This document shows positions 1-5,907 of a stretch of DNA of 5,945 nucleotides, one piece after another (position 1 is the first letter of the stretch; each line of letters starts with the position of its first letter). The stretch is from positions 1 to 5,945 of the forward strand of contig DYCF01000084.1 in NCBI GenBank assembly GCA_019418225.1, in the 5' to 3' direction. Below the pieces are notes generated by a model. It did not search any database and had not been told where the DNA came from. It saw nothing but the letters and a program-made list of their open reading frames with translations. The position numbers were made by a program, and so were the translations under genes. This DNA is from Clostridiales bacterium (GTDB taxonomy: Bacteria; Bacillota; Clostridia; Lachnospirales; Cellulosilyticaceae).

Positions 1-4
1 ATTT

Positions 5-529
5 TTATATTTCTCCTTGTTTTAATATTTCTCTTAAGTTGTAAATTAAAGTTTTGTATATAAAATCACCACTATAAGTGCTATCTTTCATAAAAGTAAC
101 ATGCAAGTTATACCTTGCCTCAAAAGCCTTAAGGGTAGCCATAAAACGTTTTTTGTCATACCCTGTACCATAATTACCTAATAATATATCCTCATAACTG
201 GCATTCTCTATGAGTAAGTAAATCATCCCTTTTGCCCTCTGAAACTCTGCCTCGATACGTTCTCGCCCTTGCGTGAAATTGCCACTTAACTCATTTAAGT
301 TGGCCTTGCGTTCTATGGCGCATGTGTTCTGCAAGTAATAGGGCTTGTGCAGGTGTGGTAAATCTACTTTGAGTGTATAATCTCCTGTGTCTACCTTTTC
401 ATAACAATAAGGTATTTTATGTCTGTCAAAATAACCTATAATGTGCTCACACTTCTGCTCTCTTGTATCCACTACCACAACAGCACGCTTTAAAATCTCG
501 TTTATTTCTTTATCTGTGTACTTAAACAT
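5..529 (-). CDS. ERCC4-type (XPF-like) phage nuclease, 174 aa
   Basis: This is a small stand-alone ERCC4-fold nuclease of the kind carried in phage early operons; the family (XPF/Mus81/Hef nuclease domain) cuts branched DNA using metal ions. Seen in the sequence: a VVDTREQ motif (D21-Q25), TGDYTL (D50), then IERK (E73-K75) followed by the conserved helix NELSGNFTQGRERIEAEFQRA. These match the family signature GDx(n)ERKxxxD in order and spacing, except that the last acidic residue is N79, with E80 beside it. There is no helicase or HhH domain, so the whole protein is about one nuclease domain. The ATG start is supported by AGGAG seven to eight bases upstream (minus strand). It begins one base after the stop of the ATPase gene, so the two are probably co-translated. 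Likely role, by inference: resolving or trimming recombination or replication intermediates of the phage. Family assignment is firm; catalytic competence is less so. Confidence 0.88.
   Translation of the reverse strand: MFKYTDKEINEILKRAVVVVDTREQKCEHIIGYFDRHKIPYCYEKVDTGDYTLKVDLPHLHKPYYLQNTCAIERKANLNELSGNFTQGRERIEAEFQRAKGMIYLLIENASYEDILLGNYGTGYDKKRFMATLKAFEARYNLHVTFMKDSTYSGDFIYKTLIYNLREILKQGEI
12..19 (-). promoter_or_regulatory. Ribosome binding site for a gene beyond the left edge
   Basis: The minus strand reads AAGGAG (complement of 13-18) inside the last codons of the nuclease gene. The window ends on the minus strand with ...AAAAAT, so a start codon could begin at position 2 and be completed just outside, about ten bases from the AAGGAG. 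This suggests that the operon continues leftwards with a further, overlapping or abutting gene. The start itself is not visible, so this is inference. Confidence 0.4.
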
Positions 530-530
530 C

Positions 531-1172
531 CTAGTACTCCTCTAATACCTTCAAAACTGGCACAATGTCATTATCTATTTCATCTTCTTCAAAGGCTCCA
601 AAAGGCGTTTTAGCTGTGGAGTTGTTGCTATGTGTTTCAAAGATATATCTGCCATTCTTGCACTTAGCCAGCAGTACTACATTAAACTTAGACTCAGGCA
701 CCAACTTATTCAGCTTCTTCCCTGTTGTTTTCATACGTGTCCAAGTATAGCCATCATCCATATGCTCGGTTTCACTGTGAGCTGTATAAATAATGGTTAA
801 ATCATCCCTTAAGCTACTCACAATATCTAAAATGTTATAGACATAGGTTACTAAGTCCATCCACTTATCAAAACCCTTTTCTTTAGACCTTCTCATTTCT
901 TCGCCTACCATAATGCCATTTAAGGTATCTATCACAATATACTTCATATCTGTTTTTTCACTAATCCCTTTCATAAGTGCCAGGACTTTATTAGGGTCAT
1001 CTGTGGCAATATAGTTTTTATTCTCGCTATTATATTGCTGCCTAAATCCACGCCATGCACTTTTCTTTTTATCTGCATCTATAAAATAAGTCTCCTGTGG
1101 ATTTAAGTTTCTTAAAGATGTTGTTTTTCCGGCTCCTGATTCACCTATAATACATATTGCTTTAGCCATCAC
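531..1172 (-). CDS. Sak4-like phage P-loop ATPase (RecA-fold), about 212 aa
   Basis: This is a single-domain nucleotide-binding protein of the phage AAA/RecA-core type usually annotated as ATP-binding protein or Sak4-like recombinase; Sak4 proteins bind single-stranded DNA and promote annealing or strand exchange. Seen in the sequence (numbering from the GTG): Walker A GESGAGKTT at 10-18, FIDADKK at 30-36, Walker B YIVIDT ending in D82, and IIYTAHSE around H132, which resembles the sensor strand of RecA-core proteins. The C-terminal 40 residues are acidic. Two starts are possible: GTG at 1172-1170, five bases after AGGAGG, or ATG at 1169-1167, eight bases after it. The ATG is preferred for codon and spacing, giving 212 aa. 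It lies between a Gam-like gene and an ERCC4 nuclease gene, which supports a recombination role. An alternative is a replication-associated ATPase without annealing activity. Confidence 0.82.
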   Translation of the reverse strand: MMAKAICIIGESGAGKTTSLRNLNPQETYFIDADKKKSAWRGFRQQYNSENKNYIATDDPNKVLALMKGISEKTDMKYIVIDTLNGIMVGEEMRRSKEKGFDKWMDLVTYVYNILDIVSSLRDDLTIIYTAHSETEHMDDGYTWTRMKTTGKKLNKLVPESKFNVVLLAKCKNGRYIFETHSNNSTAKTPFGAFEEDEIDNDIVPVLKVLEEY

Positions 1173-1192
1173 TATATCCTCCTAAACACTTT

Positions 1193-1708
1193 TTAATATT
1201 TAATCTCTAATTCTTCTGCTTTAGTCACCACACCTAAACCATCTATCTCAAGCATTTCGCCTGTTTCTGCATCTATAATGCTATCCTCTACAATAGTTAA
1301 GTTCTTTTTAAATTCGGCCCACTTAAAGGATAAGACTTCCTTCTTATTAATAAGGTCTTCTCTTTGATTCTCCTTCGCCCACTCTAAAAGCTTAGTTGCA
1401 TCTTTTTCAAAATCCACTTTAGCTTTCTTTACAACTACATCACCATTAATAAGCTGTACTTTTCTTTGAGTCTTTGTTTCGCTTTGTGGCACTTGTTCAA
1501 ATAGCTCTCTTAAATATCTTTCTTTTTCTTCTTTCTGAGCTTTAAAGTAAAATTGCTTTTCCTCAAACTTATCTTTTAATCTTTCAACTTGCATTTTAAA
1601 CAGGGCTTCTAGCTCTGCAATCTTTGCATCTAGCTCCATAATATCTTCAACTAAGTTATCCATTTCTACTTTTACTTCTAATACTCTTTGATCTACTTGT
1701 AATGTCAT
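1193..1708 (-). CDS. Host-nuclease inhibitor Gam-like protein, 171 aa
   Basis: This is probably a Mu Gam-family protein. Mu Gam is related to the Ku DNA-end binder and shields linear double-stranded DNA ends from host exonucleases. Seen in the sequence: a long charged amphipathic helix with coiled-coil character from about residue 5 to 72, then TKTQRKVQLINGDVVVKK (about 78-95), a pattern typical of the Firmicutes branch of this family. Next comes a helical section with KLLEWAKEN and FKWAEFKKNL, and a C-terminal DAETGEMLEIDGLGVV turn that is also common in these proteins. The length is close to that of Mu Gam. AAGGAG nine bases before the ATG supports the start. The gene begins three bases after the stop of the small gene upstream and is followed 20 bases later by the ATPase gene. 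End protection would favour recombination by the neighbouring ATPase (inference). Confidence 0.78.
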   Translation of the reverse strand: MTLQVDQRVLEVKVEMDNLVEDIMELDAKIAELEALFKMQVERLKDKFEEKQFYFKAQKEEKERYLRELFEQVPQSETKTQRKVQLINGDVVVKKAKVDFEKDATKLLEWAKENQREDLINKKEVLSFKWAEFKKNLTIVEDSIIDAETGEMLEIDGLGVVTKAEELEIKY

Positions 1709-1711
1709 TTC

Positions 1712-1906
1712 CTATTTCTCCTTTAAACCTATATCATCAAGTAACTTACACTTAATTACATACTGTGCTGCTAAAACATCTTCCTCACAAAGATAATCCA
1801 TTACTTCTTTAACAAGGCTCTTATACCTCTCAATCTTCCACTTTAATATTGCATTCTCTACTGTCAGCTCTGCATGTTCATTTAATAGTCTGCTTGTAAA
1901 TTCCAT
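1712..1906 (-). CDS. Small phage protein of unknown function, 64 aa
   Basis: I do not recognise this protein. It is accepted as a gene because of a strong ribosome binding site, AGGAGG seven bases before the ATG, and its fit in the operon: the stop of the preceding gene (TAG) overlaps that binding site, and the next gene starts three bases after its own stop. It is predicted to be almost entirely helical and charged. Residues about 5-35 have leucines, isoleucines and valines at heptad-like spacing, suggesting a short coiled coil. Two cysteines (40 and 53) are not arranged as a metal-binding motif. There is no signal peptide or membrane segment. A small cytoplasmic DNA-metabolism accessory protein or a dimerising regulator would fit, but nothing in the sequence decides this. 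Confidence 0.7.
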   Translation of the reverse strand: MEFTSRLLNEHAELTVENAILKWKIERYKSLVKEVMDYLCEEDVLAAQYVIKCKLLDDIGLKEK

Positions 1907-1917
1907 AGCCTTTCCTC

Positions 1918-2112
1918 CTACATCTCAAATAAGTATTCAATGCTGAGGTGTGGAAAATAAACCTCTTTAATTTGCATTGCTTCATTTAAAGTAAAGTGAC
2001 TTTTGCCATTCATCTTACCTGAGATAGTTGCTTCTCTTACTTTTAGAAGTCTTGCAAAGTCTTTTGCTCGTACATTGTATCTACTCATTTCTGCTCTTAA
2101 GTTTCTTAACAT
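1918..2112 (-). CDS. XRE-family helix-turn-helix regulator, Cro-like, 64 aa
   Basis: This is a minimal DNA-binding protein of the XRE/Cro type. Seen in the sequence: NLRAEMSRYNV as helix 1, then AKDFARLLKVREATISGKMNGKSHFTL (about 16-42). That segment is a helix-turn-helix in which residues 16-23 form the positioning helix and about 27-34 the recognition helix. The C-terminus IKEVYFPHLSIEYLFEM is typical of short phage regulators of this class. The whole protein is one domain with no peptidase or oligomerisation extension, so it is not a full CI-type repressor. It is the first gene of the early operon, eleven bases ahead of the 64-aa gene. A moderate AGG-containing site precedes the ATG. Its position suggests that it controls its own operon, possibly by binding the 22-bp repeats upstream (inference). 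Confidence 0.85.
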   Translation of the reverse strand: MLRNLRAEMSRYNVRAKDFARLLKVREATISGKMNGKSHFTLNEAMQIKEVYFPHLSIEYLFEM

Positions 2113-2154
2113 TTCTTTTACCTACTTTCGTTTTTTAGTGCTGTGCTTTCGCTA

Positions 2155-2189
2155 CAAGAACATAATAAAAGTTAAATTTGTACTGGAAA
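2155..2189 (-). promoter_or_regulatory. Candidate promoter of the phage early operon
   Basis: On the minus strand a -35-like TTTCCA (complement of 2184-2189) and a -10-like TATTAT (complement of 2162-2167) are 16 bases apart. Transcription would begin near 2155, leaving a leader of about 43 bases before the XRE gene. The -35 match is only four of six, but the first 22-bp repeat begins at 2190, immediately upstream of it. A weak -35 next to an upstream binding array is what an activator-dependent promoter would look like (inference). Confidence 0.45.
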
Positions 2190-2277
2190 TGAGCCGTTTT
2201 AAAGCCTTTTTTGAGCCGTTCTTGAACCTGATATGAGCCGTTTTTAAACCTTTTGTAAGCCGTTTTTAAACCCTTTA
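2190..2277. repeat. Four tandem 22-bp repeats with an internal dyad
   Basis: Four copies begin at 2190, 2212, 2234 and 2256 with an exact 22-base period. The plus-strand consensus is TGAGCCGTTTTTAAACCTTT. Positions 7-16 of each unit form a dyad, GTTT-TT-AAAC, in copies three and four. Copy two reads GTTC-TT-GAAC, so both arms have changed together and the symmetry is kept. Copy one (GTTTTAAAGC) is the least symmetric. The period is about two turns of B-DNA, so the sites lie roughly on one face of the helix. This looks like an array of protein-binding sites for a dimer, such as the XRE protein or a phage activator. Replication iterons are the main alternative, but no initiator gene is visible here. 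Confidence 0.85.
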
Positions 2278-2294
2278 TGAAGGAATAAAAATGG

Positions 2295-2327
2295 TAAAAA
2301 AATAAGCCTAAACGCAATGTTTAGACT
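2295..2327 (-). terminator. Intrinsic terminator upstream of the repeat array
   Basis: Read on the minus strand, AGTCTAAAC (2327-2319) pairs with GTTTAGGCT (2313-2305) over nine positions, one of them a G-T wobble, with a five-base loop. A T-rich run including seven consecutive Ts follows (2302-2296). No gene recognised between here and 2668 would need it, so it either insulates the early operon from readthrough of the permease gene or ends a short transcript starting in the region 2330-2600. The plus strand lacks a clean T-tract. Confidence 0.7.
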
Positions 2328-2607
2328 CCATTTTATATAAATATTAGCTTATTCTGTTTCCTGGCAAATTTTCTTGCAAACTATATACAAAAAATGGTAT
2401 ATTAATTACTGAATTGAACAGTGGAAAACGCTAATAAAACAGCTTTTTGTATAGTATATATTCGTAAATTCCTTGATATTACTACACTCCAAAGAGTTCT
2501 ATTACCTACACTTACAGCCCGAAAATGACACAATGGATCCTATCCTTTGTACACATGTTAATATTATAGGCAAGGTGATTGGGCTTTTTAGGGAATTCTA
2601 AATTTAT
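2328..2607. other. A/T-rich stretch without a recognised gene; probable element/chromosome boundary
   Basis: No open frame with a credible start and ribosome binding site is visible on either strand, and no tRNA or known structured RNA is recognisable. Weak signals are present: a perfect -10 TATAAT on the minus strand (complement of 2563-2568) without a good -35, and TTGCAA (2374-2379) eighteen bases ahead of TATATT (2398-2403) on the plus strand. An inverted repeat ATATAC/GTATAT (2383-2388 and 2397-2402) overlaps the latter. If the left half is a prophage, an attachment site should lie in or near this stretch, but a core cannot be identified from one end alone. Confidence 0.4.
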
Positions 2608-2653
2608 AAAAACACACCATTTGGTTAAATTTAACCTAACATGGTGTGTTTTT
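2608..2653 (-). terminator. Bidirectional intrinsic terminator after the AEC permease gene
   Basis: A 13-base arm, AAAAACACACCAT (2608-2620), pairs perfectly with ATGGTGTGTTTTT (2641-2653). The loop region contains a second perfect palindrome, GGTTAAATTTAACC (2623-2636), which can extend the structure with a small bulge. On the minus strand the stem ends in five Ts followed by an A/T-rich stretch, sixteen bases after the permease stop codon, so it most likely ends that transcript. The same stem has a T-tract on the plus strand and can work in both directions. Confidence 0.88.
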
Positions 2654-2668
2654 ATTTAAATAAATATT

Positions 2669-3682
2669 TTAAAATATACCTATCCCTTTAAAAATGCTAA
2701 CGATAATAAATAAGGTTATCATAGATAATAAACTTGTCCATACAACCAACTGTCCGGCTAACTCTTCATCTGAGCCCATTTCTCCTGCCATAATGGCACT
2801 AGATACAGCTACTGGAGATCCAAATAATGCAATAAGTGCCGGATATTCTACAGCTGTAATATTTATAAAGCTAGTTATATGAGAAAGAACTAGTGCACTC
2901 ATAAGCGCTATTCCAGGAGCAAGTATTAAACGCCAAAAGGTTCCGAGTGTAATTTCTTTAATCAGTTCTTTTACTGCTGAAAATTTAAATTGACCACCTA
3001 ATACAATGAGTGCCAAAGGTGAGGCAACTGTACTTAAACTCTTAATTGCATGATAAAGAAATGGTAAATTCTTCTGGAGACTGAATACAGGATTTTTAGT
3101 CACCATGTCTACAGGTATGTATATACGAATAACCAAACAAGTAATCCCTAAAATAACACCACGTACAAGCGGATTTTTATAAATTGTTTTTAAAATACTT
3201 TTGACTGAAGGCTTGCTATCTTCTTCTCTAAATAAGGAAAGTGCAACAACGGCTAAAATATTAAAAAGAGGAATACAGAATGCAGATAAAATAGCTGCTA
3301 CTGCTACTGCTTGGCTACCACCTATAGATTCTGCTAATGAAATACCTATAATAGCAAAATTAGACCGAAATATACATTGTAAAATAACACCCTTTTGTTT
3401 TTGCTTAGGAATGAATAAATGAACAGTAAGTACGCCAAGACAAAATAAAATCAAAATCATACTTATTGCAAATAAAATAATCCCACCATTCACGGTTGCT
3501 AAACTTTCTATATTATATACATTATAAAAAAGTAAGATCGGGAGTGCTATCTTAAATACAAATTTATTAGCAATTCTTAAAAAATAATCATCATAGAAAT
3601 GAATCTGTTTTAAATAGTACCCTAGTATAATCAATAAAATAATTGGTAAAACGGCATTTGCTGCAAATATAAATGTCTCCAT
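2669..3682 (-). CDS. AEC-family (auxin efflux carrier-like) permease, 337 aa
   Basis: This is an integral membrane transporter of the AEC family. Characterised bacterial members move organic acids such as malate or malonate, but the substrate here cannot be read from sequence. Ten hydrophobic segments are visible at about 5-25, 40-58, 66-90, 98-118, 124-150, 174-191, 208-229, 247-270, 278-301 and 311-333. They fall into two groups of five, separated by a polar loop around 152-172, which is the family's usual layout. Family-like motifs include RSNFAIIG (106-113), SPLALIVLGG (221-230) and SPVAVSSAIMAGEMGSDEELA (about 289-309) near the C-terminus. The length is slightly above the usual 300-320. 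AAAGGAG ten bases before the ATG supports the start. The gene stands alone, diverges from the NAD synthetase gene, and ends at a strong terminator. No regulator or enzyme beside it hints at the substrate. Confidence 0.9.
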   Translation of the reverse strand: METFIFAANAVLPIILLIILGYYLKQIHFYDDYFLRIANKFVFKIALPILLFYNVYNIESLATVNGGIILFAISMILILFCLGVLTVHLFIPKQKQKGVILQCIFRSNFAIIGISLAESIGGSQAVAVAAILSAFCIPLFNILAVVALSLFREEDSKPSVKSILKTIYKNPLVRGVILGITCLVIRIYIPVDMVTKNPVFSLQKNLPFLYHAIKSLSTVASPLALIVLGGQFKFSAVKELIKEITLGTFWRLILAPGIALMSALVLSHITSFINITAVEYPALIALFGSPVAVSSAIMAGEMGSDEELAGQLVVWTSLLSMITLFIIVSIFKGIGIF

Positions 3683-3692
3683 AATTGGTCTG

Positions 3693-3759
3693 CTCCTTTA
3701 TTTTTATTTCATCAACTATTAAACCATATTTTTATATAAAGTGGTATTTTTTTTAGAAA
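3693..3759 (-). promoter_or_regulatory. Candidate promoter and ribosome binding site of the permease gene
   Basis: On the minus strand TTTCTA (complement of 3754-3759) and TATAAA (complement of 3731-3736) are 17 bases apart, placing the start of transcription near 3724. AAAGGAG (complement of 3693-3699) follows, ten bases before the ATG. The spacing is ideal, but both hexamers are imperfect and the region is very A/T-rich, so chance matches are likely. Confidence 0.4.
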
Positions 3760-3786
3760 TTAAGGAAAATTAAATAGTAGAAAAAT

Positions 3787-3832
3787 GTCTTTAAGACGTT
3801 CTTTACATTAGATATATATACTCACGTATAAT
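3787..3832 (+). promoter_or_regulatory. Candidate NAD synthetase promoter with an adjoining palindrome
   Basis: TTTACA (3802-3807) and a perfect TATAAT (3827-3832) form a plus-strand promoter candidate with a long 19-base spacer; a second TATAAT lies at 3840-3845. Just upstream of the -35 is GTCTTTAAGAC (3787-3797), an eleven-base palindrome about a central T, which could be an operator. I cannot match it with confidence to a known NAD-pathway regulator. The leader is about 75-85 bases and contains a short GCGC/GCGC hairpin (3881-3894) shortly before the AAGGAG. Confidence 0.4.
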
Positions 3833-3915
3833 ATTATAGTATAATGTTTGATATAGTTTTACACTATTTGTTTACAAAAAGCGCTGATAGGCGCGAAAGA
3901 TAAGGAGTTTGATAA

Positions 3916-5856
3916 ATGGATCACCATTTTTTGAAAGTCTGTGCTGCTACACCACTTCTTCAAGTAGCAGACTGCCATTATAATTTTGAACAAATCATCA
4001 CTTGCATTGAGCAGGCCACTTCCGAAGGAGCAAGTATTATTTTATTTCCTGAGCTTTGTATCACTGGTTATACTTGTGCGGATTTATTTTTCCAAACTAC
4101 ACTTCTAGACGAAGCTGAAATAACAATTGCAAAACTTTTAGATACTACTAAAAATAATGAACAGCTTATTATTGTAGGGGCACCAGTAGTCCACGAAAAT
4201 CATTTATATAATGTAGCTTTTGTCCTTCATAAAGGTCAAATTTTAGGAATGGTTCCTAAGTCATATCTACCAAATTATAGTGAATTTTATGAAAAACGTT
4301 GGTTTGATTCAGGCCTTAATATAGATAAAGCTTATATCAATTACGCAGGTCAAACTAATATTTTATTTTCACCTCATACATTATTTAATGCAACTAATAT
4401 ACCTTACTTTAAGTTAGGCATTGAAATTTGTGAAGATTTATGGGCAATGCTTCCGCCAAGTACACTCCATGCACTAAAAGGTGCAACGCTCATCGTAAAT
4501 CCTTCGGCAAGTAATGAAATTGTTGGTAAGAATCAGTATCGCCGAGAACTTCTTGCACAACAATCTGCTAAGACAATGTGTGCATATATGTACACTTCAT
4601 CAGGAACGCATGAATCTACAACAGACGTTGTTTTTAGCGGACACAAACTTATTTATGAAAACGGTTACTGTATTGCTGAATCAGAACTGTTTCCACAAAA
4701 AAATGATCTTTTATATGGTATCATTGATTTAGAACGTCTTCATAAAGAGCGTATTAAACAAAATCATTCTCAGCCAAGTATGATGTTAAATAATTTAAAT
4801 TATGAAACAATCTCTTTTGAACTTAAAGTTCCTGTCTTCGAATTTGATCGTTACGTAGATAATAAACCGTTTGTACCAGATAATGAAAACATGCGTAAGG
4901 AACGTTGTAAGCATATTTTTGATATTCAATCACATGGCCTTGCACGCCGTATGGCACATACAAAAGCTGAAACTTTTGTAGTAGGTATTTCTGGCGGACT
5001 TGATTCTACCCTTGCACTATTAGTCTGTGTCAAAGCTGCTAAGATTTTGGGCAAATCACCTACAAGTATTGTTGGTGTCACTATGCCAGGTTTCGGCACA
5101 ACAGATCGTACCTATAATAATGCGGTTAATCTCATGAAGCTTCTTGGCATTACAGTACGTGAAATTTCTATCGTAGAATCTGCAAAACAACACTTAAAAG
5201 ATATTGGACACGATTTTACAACACATGATGTCACTTATGAAAATGCACAAGCTAGAGAACGTACTCAAATCTTAATGGACTTATCAAATCAAACAAATGG
5301 TCTTGTTATTGGAACTGGCGACCTTTCAGAACTTGCATTAGGTTGGGCAACTTATAACGGTGATCATATGTCTATGTATGCTGTAAATGCATCTATACCA
5401 AAGACACTTGTGCGTTATCTTATTGACTATGTAGCTCACTTTGAAAGTGAACCACTTGTTCAAGAGATATTATTTGATGTCCTCGAAACACCAGTAAGTC
5501 CAGAACTCCTTCCTCCAGATAATGAAGGTAAAATTACTCAAAAGACAGAAGACTTAGTGGGACCATATGAACTTCATGATTTTTATCTTTATAATATGCT
5601 TCGCTTTGGTTATAAGCCTACAAAAATATTCTTCTTAGCTAAAGTGGCCTTTAACGATATTTATGACAATGAAACAATCTTAAAATGGTTAAAAGTCTTT
5701 TATCGTCGTTTCTTTAATCAACAATTTAAACGTTCTTGCTTACCAGACGGTCCAAAAGTAGGTTCAATTTGTGTCTCTCCGCGAGGTGATTTACGTATGC
5801 CATCAGATGCAAGTAGCCGTATGTGGCTTGAAGAAATTGAGCATTTAGAACTATAA
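3916..5856 (+). CDS. nadE: Glutamine-dependent NAD+ synthetase, 646 aa
   Basis: This enzyme makes NAD+ from nicotinic acid adenine dinucleotide, ATP and glutamine, the last step of NAD synthesis, in the cytoplasm. It has two domains. The N-terminal glutaminase (nitrilase fold, about 5-285) carries the Glu-Lys-Cys triad: E46 in FPELCITGYT, K115 in VPKSYLPNYSEFYEKR, and C172 in LGIEICEDLW. The C-terminal synthetase (about 325-630) has the ATP-pyrophosphatase P-loop SGGLDS at 359-364 and the GTGDLSELALGWATYNGDH segment from 466, typical of NAD synthetases. Ammonia released by the first domain is channelled to the second in characterised relatives. The length matches the long bacterial form (M. 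tuberculosis 679 aa). AAGGAG (3902-3907) eight bases before the ATG fixes the start. All key residues are present, so it should be active. It is monocistronic here, with hairpins right after the stop. Confidence 0.97.
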   Translation: MDHHFLKVCAATPLLQVADCHYNFEQIITCIEQATSEGASIILFPELCITGYTCADLFFQTTLLDEAEITIAKLLDTTKNNEQLIIVGAPVVHENHLYNVAFVLHKGQILGMVPKSYLPNYSEFYEKRWFDSGLNIDKAYINYAGQTNILFSPHTLFNATNIPYFKLGIEICEDLWAMLPPSTLHALKGATLIVNPSASNEIVGKNQYRRELLAQQSAKTMCAYMYTSSGTHESTTDVVFSGHKLIYENGYCIAESELFPQKNDLLYGIIDLERLHKERIKQNHSQPSMMLNNLNYETISFELKVPVFEFDRYVDNKPFVPDNENMRKERCKHIFDIQSHGLARRMAHTKAETFVVGISGGLDSTLALLVCVKAAKILGKSPTSIVGVTMPGFGTTDRTYNNAVNLMKLLGITVREISIVESAKQHLKDIGHDFTTHDVTYENAQARERTQILMDLSNQTNGLVIGTGDLSELALGWATYNGDHMSMYAVNASIPKTLVRYLIDYVAHFESEPLVQEILFDVLETPVSPELLPPDNEGKITQKTEDLVGPYELHDFYLYNMLRFGYKPTKIFFLAKVAFNDIYDNETILKWLKVFYRRFFNQQFKRSCLPDGPKVGSICVSPRGDLRMPSDASSRMWLEEIEHLEL

Positions 5857-5866
5857 TTCATTATTA

Positions 5867-5900
5867 CAAAAATAGGACTGCAATTGCAGTCCTATCAGAT
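5867..5900 (-). terminator. Perfect 24-bp palindrome, terminator-like on the minus strand
   Basis: Positions 5872-5895 form a perfect 24-base palindrome centred on CAATTG. On the plus strand it is followed by CAGATTG, with no T-tract. On the minus strand it is followed by a run of five Ts (complement of 5867-5871 plus flanking bases). It therefore looks like the terminator of a minus-strand gene arriving from beyond the right edge, although the stem could also protect the 3' end of the NAD synthetase message. Confidence 0.65.
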
Positions 5901-5907
5901 TGTTGAC

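Noticed and set aside
531..2112. Mu-like transposable phage, suggested by the Gam-like gene
   Set aside because: No DDE transposase A or target-choice ATPase B is present between the regulator and Gam, and Gam-like genes are common in non-transposing Firmicutes phages.
2003..2236. Plus-strand frame of 77 codons opposite the XRE gene and repeats
   Set aside because: It lies mostly antisense to a well-supported helix-turn-helix gene, has no ribosome binding site, and encodes no recognisable protein.
2190..2277. CRISPR array
   Set aside because: The repeats are directly tandem with a 22-base period and no unique spacers between conserved units, and there are no cas genes.
2135..2317. A 60-codon minus-strand frame starting with TTG, with GGAG eight bases upstream, running through the 22-bp repeats
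   Set aside because: Its start lies in the loop of the terminator hairpin, the 22-base period is not a multiple of three so the repeats are not shaped by coding, and the composition is low-complexity Lys/Phe/Tyr typical of A/T-rich non-coding DNA.
2374..2403. Plus-strand promoter TTGCAA-18-TATATT
   Set aside because: There is no plus-strand gene downstream before the terminator at 2608, and such matches are expected by chance in A/T-rich DNA.
3201..3422. Plus-strand frame of 73 codons inside the permease gene
   Set aside because: It is antisense to a clear ten-helix permease; the frame is a by-product of the real gene's codon use. The same applies to 2694-2882 (antisense to the permease), 565-750 (antisense to the ATPase) and 4514-4732 (alternate frame inside the NAD synthetase).
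3881..3894. Riboswitch in the NAD synthetase leader
   Set aside because: Only a 4-5 base-pair GCGC hairpin is visible; the leader is too short and unstructured for a known NAD-related riboswitch.
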